A stretch of 64,000 nucleotides of DNA from Bacillus sp. NTK034 (GTDB lineage: Bacteria > Bacillota > Bacilli > Bacillales > Cytobacillaceae). Numbering within the stretch: position 1 is the stretch's first letter; the number at the start of each line of letters is the position of its first letter. The notes beneath the pieces are model-generated. The model had not been told where the DNA came from, searched no databases, and saw only the letters and a list, made by a program, of their open reading frames with translations. Positions 26,992 through 35,949 of this stretch are shown piece by piece. Made by a program: the position numbers and the translations under genes. The stretch is from the NCBI RefSeq assembly GCF_017303275.1, contig NZ_JAFKOJ010000004.1, positions 62,001 through 126,000 of the forward strand, given 5' to 3'.

Positions 26992-28101
26992 TCACGCTGT
27001 ATTCGATTTCGCCTCCAGCTTCTTTAGATGCTTTACCTTCTCAGTTTTTCTGTCCTTGGCCTTAGGCACTGTTAGCAAATACTGATTATAAGGCAGAAGC
27101 TGTATTACTTTAATCACCCCGATAGTTCCTAATAGAATCACTGCAAAAACAAACGGGAAATTAATTGTACTCCAAATACTCTTTGGTGCGAGTGATTGGA
27201 AGGTTAAGAGTACAAATGGATGGACAAGATAGATTGCCATCGAGAGGCTTCCAATTTTCGAAAGGCATATTTCCAACCAGCTAATTTTCTTTATATCTTC
27301 CCCAATTCCCATCATAAACAGAGTGATAATTGGGATATTAATCATATTGGTTGCCCGGTTGGATGGAATGGACCCGATGATTTTATATTCCACAACAGCC
27401 AGAACGGTAATAATTACGACACCAGCACCTAATAGTTTCTTGTTTCTTTTTGAAAACTGGCTGAGCGGCTCCCAATAATAAGCTAAAAATCCCCCAAAAA
27501 TAAAGAAGAATATCCAGGCTGGCAGAAAGGCACGCTGGCTGAGAATGATTTGCCAGATCCCTTCAAACTGTCCCGGGTTATACATCTTTAAGGAATATAG
27601 ATTGATTAAGATTGAACCTGCTAATAAGAAAATCCAGCTCTTTTTTGAGCGGAATAGCTGAAGGAGCGGAAACAGCAGGTAAAACTGAAAAACAATTGAC
27701 ATAAAGTATAAATGGTAAAAGGCGTTGCCGAATGCAAAGTTGATCAGGAACAGTCTTTTCCCTGATTCCAAAGGATTTGTTCCTTGAACTATATACATAA
27801 ACAGGAGATAGAAAATGCTCCAAAATATAAAAGGTACACCAATCTTCGTAAAACGGCTCACAGCAAATTTCTTTAACTTAAAGCCTCGTGTACGGGTTTG
27901 GTAGAAGAGAAGAAATCCGCTGATCAGAGCAAAAATAGGTGTACCGAATCGGCTAATTTGATTGATAAAAAGAGTGAATTCATTGTATGTTTCGCCGTTC
28001 TCAAAATAAAAGGAGGCTGAAACGTGAACTAATAATACCCATATGCATGCAATAGCCCGCAAATAGTGGATCTCTTGAATATGTGCTTTTGATTTGCCCA
28101 T
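26992..28101 (-). CDS. acyltransferase 3 family membrane protein
   Basis: A 369-residue integral membrane protein with about ten hydrophobic segments. The N-terminal IHYLRAIACIWVLLVHVSA carries the conserved R-A-x(n)-H of acyltransferase family 3, which includes OatA-type and exopolysaccharide O-acetyltransferases. The C-terminus is cytoplasmic and very basic (KAKDRKTEKVKHLKKLEAK). There is no extracellular SGNH domain, so it resembles the IcaC/WecH-like short form. It probably transfers an acyl group to a wall or surface glycan. The ATG follows AAGGATGTG. Confidence 0.85.
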   Translation of the reverse strand: MGKSKAHIQEIHYLRAIACIWVLLVHVSASFYFENGETYNEFTLFINQISRFGTPIFALISGFLLFYQTRTRGFKLKKFAVSRFTKIGVPFIFWSIFYLLFMYIVQGTNPLESGKRLFLINFAFGNAFYHLYFMSIVFQFYLLFPLLQLFRSKKSWIFLLAGSILINLYSLKMYNPGQFEGIWQIILSQRAFLPAWIFFFIFGGFLAYYWEPLSQFSKRNKKLLGAGVVIITVLAVVEYKIIGSIPSNRATNMINIPIITLFMMGIGEDIKKISWLEICLSKIGSLSMAIYLVHPFVLLTFQSLAPKSIWSTINFPFVFAVILLGTIGVIKVIQLLPYNQYLLTVPKAKDRKTEKVKHLKKLEAKSNTA

Positions 28102-28261
28102 GTCTTCACATCCTTGCAGTAGTAAGGAATTTCACCACTACATCGTATATGAAAAAAAAGGGCGCGTCCTCAATGTTATCATACTTTAATGATAAAGTAG
28201 CTTTCTGTTAATAAAGCATCCAAAGATAGGGAAATACTAAAAAAATTTACAGCAGGAATCT

Positions 28262-28411
28262 TTATATATCAAATGATAATTGGATGTACGATTCTTGAGA
28301 TGGAGCCTGTTCTTCCTGCTTTCGATTTTTCGAGCGGCTGCTTACTGCCTCTAAGATAAACAATTTGTCCTGAGGGGTTAATATACTCCAACTGCCTGCT
28401 TTAATTTTCAT
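28262..28411 (-). CDS. 49-residue hypothetical protein
   Basis: A short frame with a good ribosome site (AAAGGAG, 10 nt before ATG). The product starts MKIKAGSWSILTPQDKLFIL and ends QLSFDI. It has no signal peptide, a hydrophobic-charged mix compatible with a small folded or helical protein, and a charged middle (SRSKNRKQEEQ). It lies alone between the acyltransferase and LtaS-like genes, on the same strand. I do not recognise it. Coding is supported by the start signal and clean length only. Confidence 0.5.
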   Translation of the reverse strand: MKIKAGSWSILTPQDKLFILEAVSSRSKNRKQEEQAPSQESYIQLSFDI

Positions 28412-28489
28412 CGAAAAACAACTCCTTTTTAAAAATTTTCAAATCCCAATTTTTAGTTATTACGTATATACCGCCATTTTAATAGATTA

Positions 28490-28544
28490 AAACAACAAAA
28501 ATTCCAACAAAATCTGCGCTATCATGCACAGATTTTGCTGGAAT
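28490..28544 (-). terminator. terminator of the LtaS-like gene
   Basis: ATTCCAACAAAATCTG (28501-28516) and CAGATTTTGCTGGAAT (28529-28544) form a 16-bp stem with one mismatch. In the leftward direction it is followed by TTTTGTTGTTTT. It lies just after the stop codon at 28553. Confidence 0.8.
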
Positions 28545-28552
28545 CCATCGAA

Positions 28553-30418
28553 TTACTTAAACAATTCCCCAATTAAATTATTCTCCAGCAGAAATTCAGA
28601 CAGTTGAATGTCCTTTGCAAGCTGTTCATACGTTTTTTTACAGGCATTAACTGACACTTTTTCTCCGGTTTTGTTGTCTGTGCAAATACCATCCTGAAAT
28701 ACCCCATTATGTGAAGCAGCGTAATCATATTCTCCCGAATAGTAGGAGTATGGCGTCGTTTCATAGGCAAAACCGGCAAAGCCTTCTTTTTGGATATCGA
28801 GCGATGACCCCAAATGTGCAAGCGGCTGTTCGATGCCAACCAGGGATGCAAGAGTAGGAAAGATGTCCATTTGGCTCCCTATAACCTCATTTTTAACAGC
28901 TGTGGTCTGTCCTGGATGGTGAATAATCAGCGGGACATTGAATTGCTCTTTCTGATCGAAGCTTACGCCAAGCAGCTGCTGAATCTCATCCTTATCCTTT
29001 GGTATAGGCCCGTAATGATCTCCGTAAACTACAAAGATTGTATCATCCCACATTTTTTCTTCTTTTAATTTTTCAATAAGGTAACCGATAGACCTATCAA
29101 AATAATGAGTAGCCTGCAGATAGTTGCCGGTTAATGTATCTGTAAATTCTGCAGGGAGATTCAGAGATTGATATTTATCCGGCATTTCGAAAGGCCGATG
29201 ATTGGTCAGGCTGACTATAAAGCTGTAAAATGGTTTTTCCTCTTCCTTATAAATATCAATCATTTGATAAAACATGCTTCGGTCCGAAACGCCCATTCCG
29301 ATAACTTCATCTTCTTCAATCTTTATATGTTCAGTGCTGTAAAAGTTATCGAAACCCTGGTTAGGATATGCCATTCGGCGGTTCCAGAATTCAGGTGAAT
29401 TTCCATGGGCAGCATTCGCTGTGTATCCTTCCTTCTTTAGCACTTGAGGAAGCGAGATGAAATTATTTTTTGGAAAGGTTTTATAAACCCCCATATCTGC
29501 AATTGGAAATAAAGAATTATTTGCAACAAACTCAGCATCTGATGTATTGCCTCTGCCAATTTGAAGGTAAATATTCGGATAATAATGGCTGACGCTGATT
29601 AGCTCATTCAGATGCGGGGTTATTTCCTCGCCATTTACTTTTAAGCCAATTGGAAAATCATTCAGTGATTCAGCCTGCACCATAATAATATTTTTTCCTT
29701 CAAACATTCCGTAGTAGGGGGATGCTTTTAAGAGCTCCTGTTTTTCTTTGAAATAATCCTCCAGAATCTCCAATTCAGTCTTTTCCTCAGCGGTTACTTC
29801 TTTGGCTGCAGCCTGATTATAGTAGGTTCTTGAAAGATCATAGATATGGGCTGGCAGGATACCTATAAGGGAAACCTTATATTGATCAGAAAAAGTATCT
29901 TTCAGCGGATAAAAGGCAGCGAATAAAATAAAAGCAGAGCCTGCGGCAAACATAGCTGATCCGATGAATGGATGCCTGCCGTTCCTGGCCATCCTGGAAA
30001 AAATATAAAGGAACAATATAGCGGCAGGGATGTCTATCCAGTACCAGATATCACTAACGTAAACAAGTGAGGCTATCGAGTCCTTTACTTCCCCCAGCTG
30101 ATTGGCCTGCTGCAATAGCTGGATATGTAAAATGGCATCGTAATAACGTTCATAAAGTACATCTGCATATAAAAGGAACGAGAGAAGCAGGTAAACAATT
30201 AAGGCCAGAGCTGTCTGGATTCTCTTTTTACTGAAAAAAAACAACCCTGCCAGTACTGATCCCAGCCCGCAAGAAGATAATAATATCAGTTTTTTATGCG
30301 GGTTAAGCTCTAATTCATAGATAAAGTAAAAGGTTTTAAACGCCCAGCAAAAGCTGAAAAAACCTGCCAGCAAAGCTAAAGACAGGAGAGCCGGATAGTG
30401 CTTCTTTATTAACTTCAT
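28553..30418 (-). CDS. LtaS-like phosphoglycerol transferase (sulfatase-fold membrane protein)
   Basis: A 621-residue protein with five N-terminal membrane segments (residues 1-185) and an extracellular alkaline-phosphatase-fold domain. KNIIMVQAESLNDF provides the metal-binding glutamate and GNTSDAEF the nucleophile threonine typical of lipoteichoic acid synthases. VYGDHYGPIP near the C-terminus supplies Asp/His metal ligands. Length fits LtaS/YfnI/YqgS proteins (about 620-650). The start is the ATG after GAGGTGGGGG; a frame extension 13 codons longer lacks this spacing. A WalR-type box lies 33 bp upstream. It probably makes or primes polyglycerol-phosphate on the outer membrane face. Confidence 0.88.
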   Translation of the reverse strand: MKLIKKHYPALLSLALLAGFFSFCWAFKTFYFIYELELNPHKKLILLSSCGLGSVLAGLFFFSKKRIQTALALIVYLLLSFLLYADVLYERYYDAILHIQLLQQANQLGEVKDSIASLVYVSDIWYWIDIPAAILFLYIFSRMARNGRHPFIGSAMFAAGSAFILFAAFYPLKDTFSDQYKVSLIGILPAHIYDLSRTYYNQAAAKEVTAEEKTELEILEDYFKEKQELLKASPYYGMFEGKNIIMVQAESLNDFPIGLKVNGEEITPHLNELISVSHYYPNIYLQIGRGNTSDAEFVANNSLFPIADMGVYKTFPKNNFISLPQVLKKEGYTANAAHGNSPEFWNRRMAYPNQGFDNFYSTEHIKIEEDEVIGMGVSDRSMFYQMIDIYKEEEKPFYSFIVSLTNHRPFEMPDKYQSLNLPAEFTDTLTGNYLQATHYFDRSIGYLIEKLKEEKMWDDTIFVVYGDHYGPIPKDKDEIQQLLGVSFDQKEQFNVPLIIHHPGQTTAVKNEVIGSQMDIFPTLASLVGIEQPLAHLGSSLDIQKEGFAGFAYETTPYSYYSGEYDYAASHNGVFQDGICTDNKTGEKVSVNACKKTYEQLAKDIQLSEFLLENNLIGELFK

Positions 30419-30450
30419 TTTCCCCCACCTCAAAAGCCTTTTACAAAATC

Positions 30451-30467
30451 TTAACACTTAATTTACA
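30451..30467 (-). promoter_or_regulatory. WalR-type box upstream of the LtaS-like gene
   Basis: Read leftward, TGTAAA-TTAAG-TGTTAA fits the WalR (YycF) consensus TGTWAH-N5-TGTWAH. It is 33 bp before the start codon. Confidence 0.5.
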
Positions 30468-30627
30468 GAAAATTAATAAAAATAATCTGACACCATTCGT
30501 GGCGGGTTTGTCGAATCCATTGAAATAGGACTTTTATACGGTTTTTTTACAAACTATCAAACAAATCTTAATAGTTTTAATATATAATATTTCTGTAATA
30601 ATAAACTTTAATTATAGGAGGTTTATA

Positions 30628-32481
30628 ATGAGATTTTTGAAAAAAGGCTGTATTGCCCTGGTATCCGCCATGGTTATTTCATCAGGATTCAGCGGTACAT
30701 TTGCTGTGAAGGCAGAAGGAAATACGGACGCCAATACTAAAAAAATTACCATTCTTCATACGAATGATTCTCATGGCCGCGCGATTGAAGGAGAATATGA
30801 TGGGATGGGATTTGCGAAACTGTCAACTCTAGTAAAGCAATATGAAAGTAAAAATCCAAATACATTGCTTTTAGACGCGGGTGATACACTGCACGGAACC
30901 ACTTTTGCCACACTAAGCAAAGGCGAAAGTATTGTCAATGTAATGAATAAGGTAGGCTATGATGGAATGGCTGCCGGAAACCATGATTTTAACTATGGTT
31001 ATGAAAGATTAATGGAACTGAAAGATAAAATGCTGTTTCCGCTTTTAAGCGCGAATGTTCGCAAACAGGATGACAATCTGCTTCTGAAGCCTTATGAAAT
31101 TAAAGAAGTAGACGGATTGAAACTGGGGATCTTTGGGCTATCAACACCGGAGACCCATTATAAAACACATCCTAAAAATGTTGAAGGCTTATCTTTTACT
31201 GATCCGGTAAAAGAAGCGCAGGCAATGGTAGCAGAACTGAAAGCTCAAAACGTTGATATGATTATTGCGGTAACACATTTGGGGATTGATGAGTCAAGTA
31301 CTGATACGTCTATTAAAGTGGCAAAGGGTGCCCCTGGAATTGATCTGATTGTTGATGGGCATAGCCACTCTACCCTGGTAGAAGGCTTAAAGGGTGAAAA
31401 TGATACACTAATTGTAAGTGCTGGTGAATATACGAAAAATCTTGGCGTTGTGGAACTAACATTTGAGAATAATGAACTTAAGAGCAAAACGGCTGGCTTA
31501 ATTACAAAAGAGCAGGCTGCTGCTATTGAGGAAGATCCGGCTGTTAAAGAAGTAATTGATGAAATTCAAACAGCTCAAGAAGAGATTCTGTCGGAAGTCA
31601 TTGGCGAAACAGCTGTAAAACTTGATGGGGAACGTGAGCAGGTACGTGCCGGTGAAACAAATCTCGGAAACCTAATTACCGATGCCATGGTGGACATGAC
31701 GGGTGCTGATATGGCCATTACCAATGGCGGCGGAATTCGTGCGTCAATCGGTGAAGGTGAAATTACAAAAGGTGATGTTATCACAGTCCTCCCTTTTGGA
31801 AACTATATTGTCACTAAAAAGCTGACAGGTGCCCAAATTAAAGCAGGAATTGAAAATGGTGTGAATGCATACCCTGATGCAAAAGGAGCATTCCCGCATG
31901 TTTCCGGTTTGACATTTGTCATTGATGCATCTAAAGCAGCTGGAAATCGTGTACAGGATATGAAGATCAAAGGTGTGCCGGTAGACATGAACAAAGAATA
32001 TCTCGTTGCAACGAATGATTTCATGGCAAGCGGCGGTGATGAGTATACATCATTCAAAGACAGTGCGATTGTTAATGAATTCCCTGCACTGGATGAAGCG
32101 CTAATCGCCTATATTCAAAAAATCGGCACTGTAAATACAAAAATTGAAGGGCGCATTACAGCAAAAGCTGCTGAGGAACCTGAAGAAGGCGGCAATAAGT
32201 CGGCACCTAAAGTTTATTGGGATGGCGTATTGATGAACAAAGGCCAAATTGGACGCATTATGGTTCAAAAACCTATTAACCTTTGGAAACGCACAGCTGA
32301 AAACAAGCTTCAGTTTGTACGTGTGTTAAAGCCTGGCGAGGTTTACCGCGTCTACAACTATGACTCTAATTACTTTGGCCAGTATGGGGTGGGATCTGGA
32401 CATTACATCACGAACATGAAGGGGTATGTGAAGTACGAAACTCCATCTAAAAAGAAGCTTGAAGAATTGAATGGAAAATAA
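30628..32481 (+). CDS. secreted 5'-nucleotidase/metallophosphatase with C-terminal WDG/GQIGR domain
   Basis: A 617-residue protein with signal peptide (cut near VKA-E, residue 30). Residues 40-260 are a calcineurin-type phosphoesterase (ILHTNDSHG, LLLDAGDTLHG, AAGNHDFNYG, DGHSHS). Residues about 320-500 form the 5'-nucleotidase C-terminal substrate domain (NAITNGGGIR-like ITNGGGIRASI and ASGGDEYTSF). Residues 528-617 are the shared domain (KVYWDGVLMNKGQIGR, INLWKR, YRVYNYD, YVKYETPSK), joined by an acidic linker. It should release phosphate from extracellular nucleotides while bound to the wall. It resembles UshA and half of B. subtilis YfkN. ATG follows AGGAGG. Confidence 0.9.
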   Translation: MRFLKKGCIALVSAMVISSGFSGTFAVKAEGNTDANTKKITILHTNDSHGRAIEGEYDGMGFAKLSTLVKQYESKNPNTLLLDAGDTLHGTTFATLSKGESIVNVMNKVGYDGMAAGNHDFNYGYERLMELKDKMLFPLLSANVRKQDDNLLLKPYEIKEVDGLKLGIFGLSTPETHYKTHPKNVEGLSFTDPVKEAQAMVAELKAQNVDMIIAVTHLGIDESSTDTSIKVAKGAPGIDLIVDGHSHSTLVEGLKGENDTLIVSAGEYTKNLGVVELTFENNELKSKTAGLITKEQAAAIEEDPAVKEVIDEIQTAQEEILSEVIGETAVKLDGEREQVRAGETNLGNLITDAMVDMTGADMAITNGGGIRASIGEGEITKGDVITVLPFGNYIVTKKLTGAQIKAGIENGVNAYPDAKGAFPHVSGLTFVIDASKAAGNRVQDMKIKGVPVDMNKEYLVATNDFMASGGDEYTSFKDSAIVNEFPALDEALIAYIQKIGTVNTKIEGRITAKAAEEPEEGGNKSAPKVYWDGVLMNKGQIGRIMVQKPINLWKRTAENKLQFVRVLKPGEVYRVYNYDSNYFGQYGVGSGHYITNMKGYVKYETPSKKKLEELNGK

Positions 32482-32490
32482 ATGATAAGG

Positions 32491-32520
32491 AAGCTGCCAA
32501 ATAGGCAGTTTTCTTTTTTA
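32491..32520 (+). terminator. terminator of the 5'-nucleotidase gene
   Basis: AAGCTGCC and GGCAGTTT form an 8-bp stem with one G-U pair, loop AAATA, then TCTTTTTT. Confidence 0.75.
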
Positions 32521-32559
32521 TAGTAGTATATACCTGTTTTACAAAATAAGGGTTTCGTT

Positions 32560-32576
32560 TGTAATATTTTTGTAAT
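32560..32576 (+). promoter_or_regulatory. WalR-type box
   Basis: TGTAAT-ATTTT-TGTAAT is a full match to TGTWAH-N5-TGTWAH, 34 bp before the ATG of the following gene. Confidence 0.65.
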
Positions 32577-32610
32577 ATTATTGAAATATAAGTAATAAAG
32601 GAGTGGGGTA

Positions 32611-33405
32611 ATGAAAAAGATATTGATTTCAGGAATGATTATAGCTGCTGGTTTTTTTGGTATTATGGGGGATTCTGAGACAGCCTCAGCAGCCTCTAAG
32701 GATACAAGACCATCAGTGATTTGGGATGATGCGAGATTAGTAGAAGGTCAAATTGGCAAGGTGACCATTCTGAAAGATACAAGCAGGCTGATTAAAGAAA
32801 GCAACGGAAGTTTTAAGCCGTCCGGCACTTTCAAAAAAGGAAATACATATAGGGTATATTCCTATGAAAAGATCAATGGCGTCTATTTTTATGGCGTAGG
32901 TGCAGGTGTTTATGTAAAGAACTCATCTGATGTCTTTTACAAAACTCCTTCGGCTCTAAAGAAACGGCAAATGGCTGATCTGGTCATGATAAAATCAGAC
33001 CTTCTTGCAGATGCGGCGAACGGAAAGCTGAAAGGGCAGGATTTTATTATTAACAGGAATACGATTGACGATGTAAAGAGCAAGTTGGGCGAGCCATATG
33101 ATGAAGGTCTGTTTGAAGGCTCAAGATATTATCAGTACGGAAAGAAATATGTTTATTTTACTGTATTGCCGGACGGAAAAGAGATATTATCTTCAAAGTA
33201 TTTAGTTGACTCTGTAACCGATATATCACCCCTGTATGTAAAAAATAGGCTGGGAAGCGAGTCTATCTATAGAGAAGAATATTCCGAAAAAGACGGAACA
33301 TGGAATCTCGTCTATAAAACGGGGAGCAATTTAATATACTTTGTTTTCAACGGACCTGAGGGCAAAGAAAGATTAATATATATACACCTGATGCAGCAAA
33401 AATAG
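32611..33405 (+). CDS. secreted protein: WDG/GQIGR domain plus DUF4309-like domain
   Basis: A 264-residue exported protein with signal peptide (cut near ASA-A, about residue 28). Residues 35-118 are a shared-domain copy, somewhat diverged (VIWDDARLVEGQIGK, YRVYSYE, VGAGVYV, FYKTPS). Residues 130-264 (LKGQDFIINRNTIDDVKSKLG, written as a region, then YQYGKKYVYFTV and PLYVKNRLGSESIY) resemble the DUF4309/YjgB family. ATG follows AAAGGAGTGGGGT. A WalR-type box upstream suggests control with cell-wall metabolism. Function unknown. Confidence 0.78.
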   Translation: MKKILISGMIIAAGFFGIMGDSETASAASKDTRPSVIWDDARLVEGQIGKVTILKDTSRLIKESNGSFKPSGTFKKGNTYRVYSYEKINGVYFYGVGAGVYVKNSSDVFYKTPSALKKRQMADLVMIKSDLLADAANGKLKGQDFIINRNTIDDVKSKLGEPYDEGLFEGSRYYQYGKKYVYFTVLPDGKEILSSKYLVDSVTDISPLYVKNRLGSESIYREEYSEKDGTWNLVYKTGSNLIYFVFNGPEGKERLIYIHLMQQK

Positions 33406-33445
33406 TTTAATAAGAGGAGCATGAAAAATATTCTATATCTATTTT

Positions 33446-33477
33446 AAAAGTGCCTTGTGCGGCACTTTTTCTTTTGC
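33446..33477 (+). terminator. terminator
   Basis: AAAAGTGCC and GGCACTTTT form a 9-bp stem with loop TTGTGC, followed by a T-rich tract. Confidence 0.8.
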
Positions 33478-33577
33478 TTGTGAGCAATTGACTAATTTCT
33501 AGAAATTTCGAGTCTTTACTGGCAATTATTACAATCTTTTATATAATAAAAGAAAGTTCATTTACGGAGGAACAGCA

Positions 33578-34240
33578 ATGTCATACCATGTTCAGCTTAT
33601 AAAAGGAATCCTCTATCCAAATACCTATCTTTATCAATTGGCAAAAGCAGAGAAAATTACCGGGCTTTATATAAGATTCCTGCTGCTCTTGGCTGCTGGG
33701 GCCATTATTTATCTGGCGGCAGCTTATACAGGATATGGCATGGATATTGTATCTAATGAAATTTCAAATGTATCCAATGAAGAATTGGAAACGAAGAAGC
33801 TATTCATAGGCATTGGAAAAATATTGTGGGGAATTGTTTTTGCGCTCCTAATATTCTTTATCCCAGCCATTTTTTATTGGACCTTAATGGATACAGAATT
33901 TGTTAAATTGCTAGTTATGCAGCTTTTTGTTTTAGCTGTTTTAATAATAGAAAAAGGCCTGACGCTTGTTCTTCAGATTAGCTTTGGTCTTGATAGGGCG
34001 TCCTCACCTTTCAGCTTGGGTGTGATGGCGCAATATTTGACAGATAGCCGTTTGCTTATTCACCTGGCTGGCACCATCACCCTTTTTCAAGTATGGGTCA
34101 TATTCTTCCAATATATGAACCTTAAGGCATTTTCGCCGCGAAGCCCCAAGTGGATCCTGCTGATCGTGATAATTGTTAATCTGGTTGGATGGATCATGAC
34201 ATCTACCATTTACTATCTTGAATTTGAAAAACTTATATAA
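33578..34240 (+). CDS. five-helix membrane protein resembling YknW (Yip1-like)
   Basis: A 220-residue membrane protein with about five hydrophobic segments (near 25-45, 85-110, 115-140, 160-180, 190-212) and no signal peptide. Its topology and its position immediately before an efflux-adaptor-like gene recall B. subtilis YknW, the Yip1-domain protein encoded with adaptor YknX. No ABC ATPase or permease gene follows here. ATG follows GGAGGAAC. The function is not established; assembly or protection of an adaptor complex is a guess from the ykn comparison. Confidence 0.6.
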   Translation: MSYHVQLIKGILYPNTYLYQLAKAEKITGLYIRFLLLLAAGAIIYLAAAYTGYGMDIVSNEISNVSNEELETKKLFIGIGKILWGIVFALLIFFIPAIFYWTLMDTEFVKLLVMQLFVLAVLIIEKGLTLVLQISFGLDRASSPFSLGVMAQYLTDSRLLIHLAGTITLFQVWVIFFQYMNLKAFSPRSPKWILLIVIIVNLVGWIMTSTIYYLEFEKLI

Positions 34241-34253
34241 TGGCGGTGTTATT

Positions 34254-35459
34254 GTGAAAAGAGCTTGGGTACTTAGAATCCTGGTTGCATGTATAGGGAT
34301 CTTTATAGCCGCAAATCTTTATCTGGCATTAAAGCCAGACAGCAAAGTGGAAAAGGCAGCATACATAAATAAATGGCAGTCCGTCTCGAAAGAAGATCTA
34401 ATAGATTCTTTTGCCAAAAAGGGTGTAGTCGCACCGGCGGAGGAATATCAGGTCTATTATGATGAGCGGCAGGGGGTTTTTAATCAGTTTTTGGTTAAAG
34501 AGGGAGACAGCATTACTCCTGGAGCTGGTTTGTTTGAATATCAGCCGGAAGACCTTGATGCTGAGAAAGAAAGGCTGAATTCGGAAGCGGAAAAACTGGA
34601 AAATCAAATAGATGATTTGGAAGATCATATTGATGATTTAGAAACATATAAAAGAACACTAATTTTTAATGAAGAAGAGAAAGGCAGTGAAACAACGGTC
34701 ACTTCCAGCTTAGATAGGGACATCCAAGAGAAGGAGCTTCAAGTCAGCCTGCTGGAACGGGAGCTGGAAATGACTGAAAATCAGATGGATTTCCTGGAAG
34801 ATCAGCCAGGCAGTGTAACCGTGCAGAGCAATTTCTCTGGTACTATCAGTGAGATTGACCGTTCCCTTGATAATCCGATCATTACCATCACTTCAGATTC
34901 ATCCCTGATAAACGGGGAACTAACATTAGATGAGAGAATGCAAACTTCCATAGGCCTGAAGGTTCTGGTTTCAGCAAAAGGATTTAAAGGAGAAGGAAGC
35001 ATTATTAATCTGGCATCTCTTCCAAAGAGCGGGGCTTCCCTTGATAAGGAAAGTGCTTATCCCTTTTCGGTTCAGTTAAATGAGGACGCAACAGAGATTT
35101 TAAAAGGCACGCCAGTCCATATTGAGGTTGTCACAGATGAGATTGAAGGGGCTGTCACAGTTCCCTCCAAGGTGATTAAAAAAGAGAAAGATGCATCATA
35201 TGTATGGGTGATTTCAACTGCAGGGAAGCTTGAGAGAAGACAAATAAAGAGCGGCCTGCAAGTGAATGGGAAAACAGAAATTAAAGATGGCCTGGAAAAA
35301 GGTGAATGGATTGTGAAGGACAAAGGCATCCATAAGGACTTTGACGGTACAGCTGCAGCAACTTCCTTCAAAACGAAATATTTAAGTAAAAAGGAAATCA
35401 GCAGTTTGAAAAACAAGACCAAATGGAAGTACATTTTAAAAGGGTTTGTCGCCCGATAA
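34254..35459 (+). CDS. membrane-anchored HlyD/YknX-like adaptor protein
   Basis: A 401-residue protein with one N-terminal membrane anchor (residues 7-24). A lipoyl/barrel-sandwich half (FNQFLVKEGDSITPGAGLF) is followed by a coiled coil (LNSEAEKLENQIDDLEDHID and on to about residue 190), the second lipoyl half (VQSNFSGTISEID) and beta-barrel segments (GTPVHIEVVTDE, VTVPSKVIKKE). This is the architecture of periplasmic adaptor proteins as used by YknX/MacA. The GTG start lies 14 bp after the previous stop with a weak site (GGCGGTG), so translation is probably coupled. No transporter gene adjoins it. Confidence 0.75.
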   Translation: MKRAWVLRILVACIGIFIAANLYLALKPDSKVEKAAYINKWQSVSKEDLIDSFAKKGVVAPAEEYQVYYDERQGVFNQFLVKEGDSITPGAGLFEYQPEDLDAEKERLNSEAEKLENQIDDLEDHIDDLETYKRTLIFNEEEKGSETTVTSSLDRDIQEKELQVSLLERELEMTENQMDFLEDQPGSVTVQSNFSGTISEIDRSLDNPIITITSDSSLINGELTLDERMQTSIGLKVLVSAKGFKGEGSIINLASLPKSGASLDKESAYPFSVQLNEDATEILKGTPVHIEVVTDEIEGAVTVPSKVIKKEKDASYVWVISTAGKLERRQIKSGLQVNGKTEIKDGLEKGEWIVKDKGIHKDFDGTAAATSFKTKYLSKKEISSLKNKTKWKYILKGFVAR

Positions 35460-35472
35460 ATAGTATTGTGAG

Positions 35473-35498
35473 AAGCCTGGGCCGATGCCCGGGCTTTT
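35473..35498 (+). terminator. terminator of the adaptor gene
   Basis: AAGCCTGGGC and GCCCGGGCTT form a 10-bp stem with one G-U pair, loop CGAT, followed by TTTT. Confidence 0.85.
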
Positions 35499-35539
35499 CA
35501 TTTGGTTTTGCACATGGTGGGGATGATCAGGTAATGCAT

Positions 35540-35686
35540 TGCAAATATGAACTATGCAAATAAAATTAGAAATCCTGCAAATAAATTAGAAATCCTGCAA
35601 ATAAAATTAGAAATCCTGCAAATAAAGTTAGAGAAATTGCAAATAGGACGGAAATTTTGCAAAAAAACTGCGTTCTACTGCAAATA
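35540..35686. repeat. TGCAAATA array, 20-21-bp period, eight units
   Basis: TGCAAATA or a close variant starts at 35540, 35555, 35576, 35596, 35617, 35638, 35658 and 35679. All steps but the first are 20-21 bp. Several units share the longer form CCTGCAAATAAAATTAGAAA, so recent duplication is likely. The array follows a terminator, like the other two. Confidence 0.85.
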
Positions 35687-35712
35687 AAGCCCCCTAAGGC
35701 GCCCGCTAAACC

Positions 35713-35744
35713 AAAAAAAGGCCGTCCGGTTCACCCCGGACGGC
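35713..35744 (-). terminator. hairpin oriented as a leftward terminator
   Basis: GCCGTCCGG (35721-35729) and CCGGACGGC (35736-35744) form a perfect stem. The A-run at 35713-35719 becomes a U-run only on the leftward strand. No leftward gene lies close to its right, so its client is unclear; it may block antisense transcription. Confidence 0.6.
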
Positions 35745-35809
35745 AATAAATTGGAGAATTGGATGATGTTCGTAAAGTGACGAACTTCCGAAAGTATTAA
35801 ATACTCATA

Positions 35810-35891
35810 AGCCTATTAAAACATATTCCAGAAAAGAGTGGATTTCCGCTAAGGTCTGATTTTTACTTAATAATATAGCTTTTAATAGGCT
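35810..35891. repeat. 12-bp perfect inverted repeat upstream of the first RNPP regulator
   Basis: AGCCTATTAAAA at 35810-35821 is inverted as TTTTAATAGGCT at 35880-35891, 58 bp apart. The position, about 60-140 bp before the start codon, would suit paired operator half-sites or a leader stem. No function can be shown. Confidence 0.5.
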
Positions 35892-35949
35892 ACATAAGCT
35901 TTTATAATAAAAATATAATAATTGGAATATTTTTTGGAGAGTGGAAACA

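Larger units (their letters stand above)
35460..35949. other. 490-bp intergenic region with terminators and a TGCAAATA array
   Basis: From left to right it holds the adaptor gene terminator, an eight-unit TGCAAATA array, a strong hairpin oriented as a leftward terminator, a 12-bp inverted repeat and an AT-rich promoter region for the regulator gene. I see no coding frame with a ribosome site. Confidence 0.65.
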
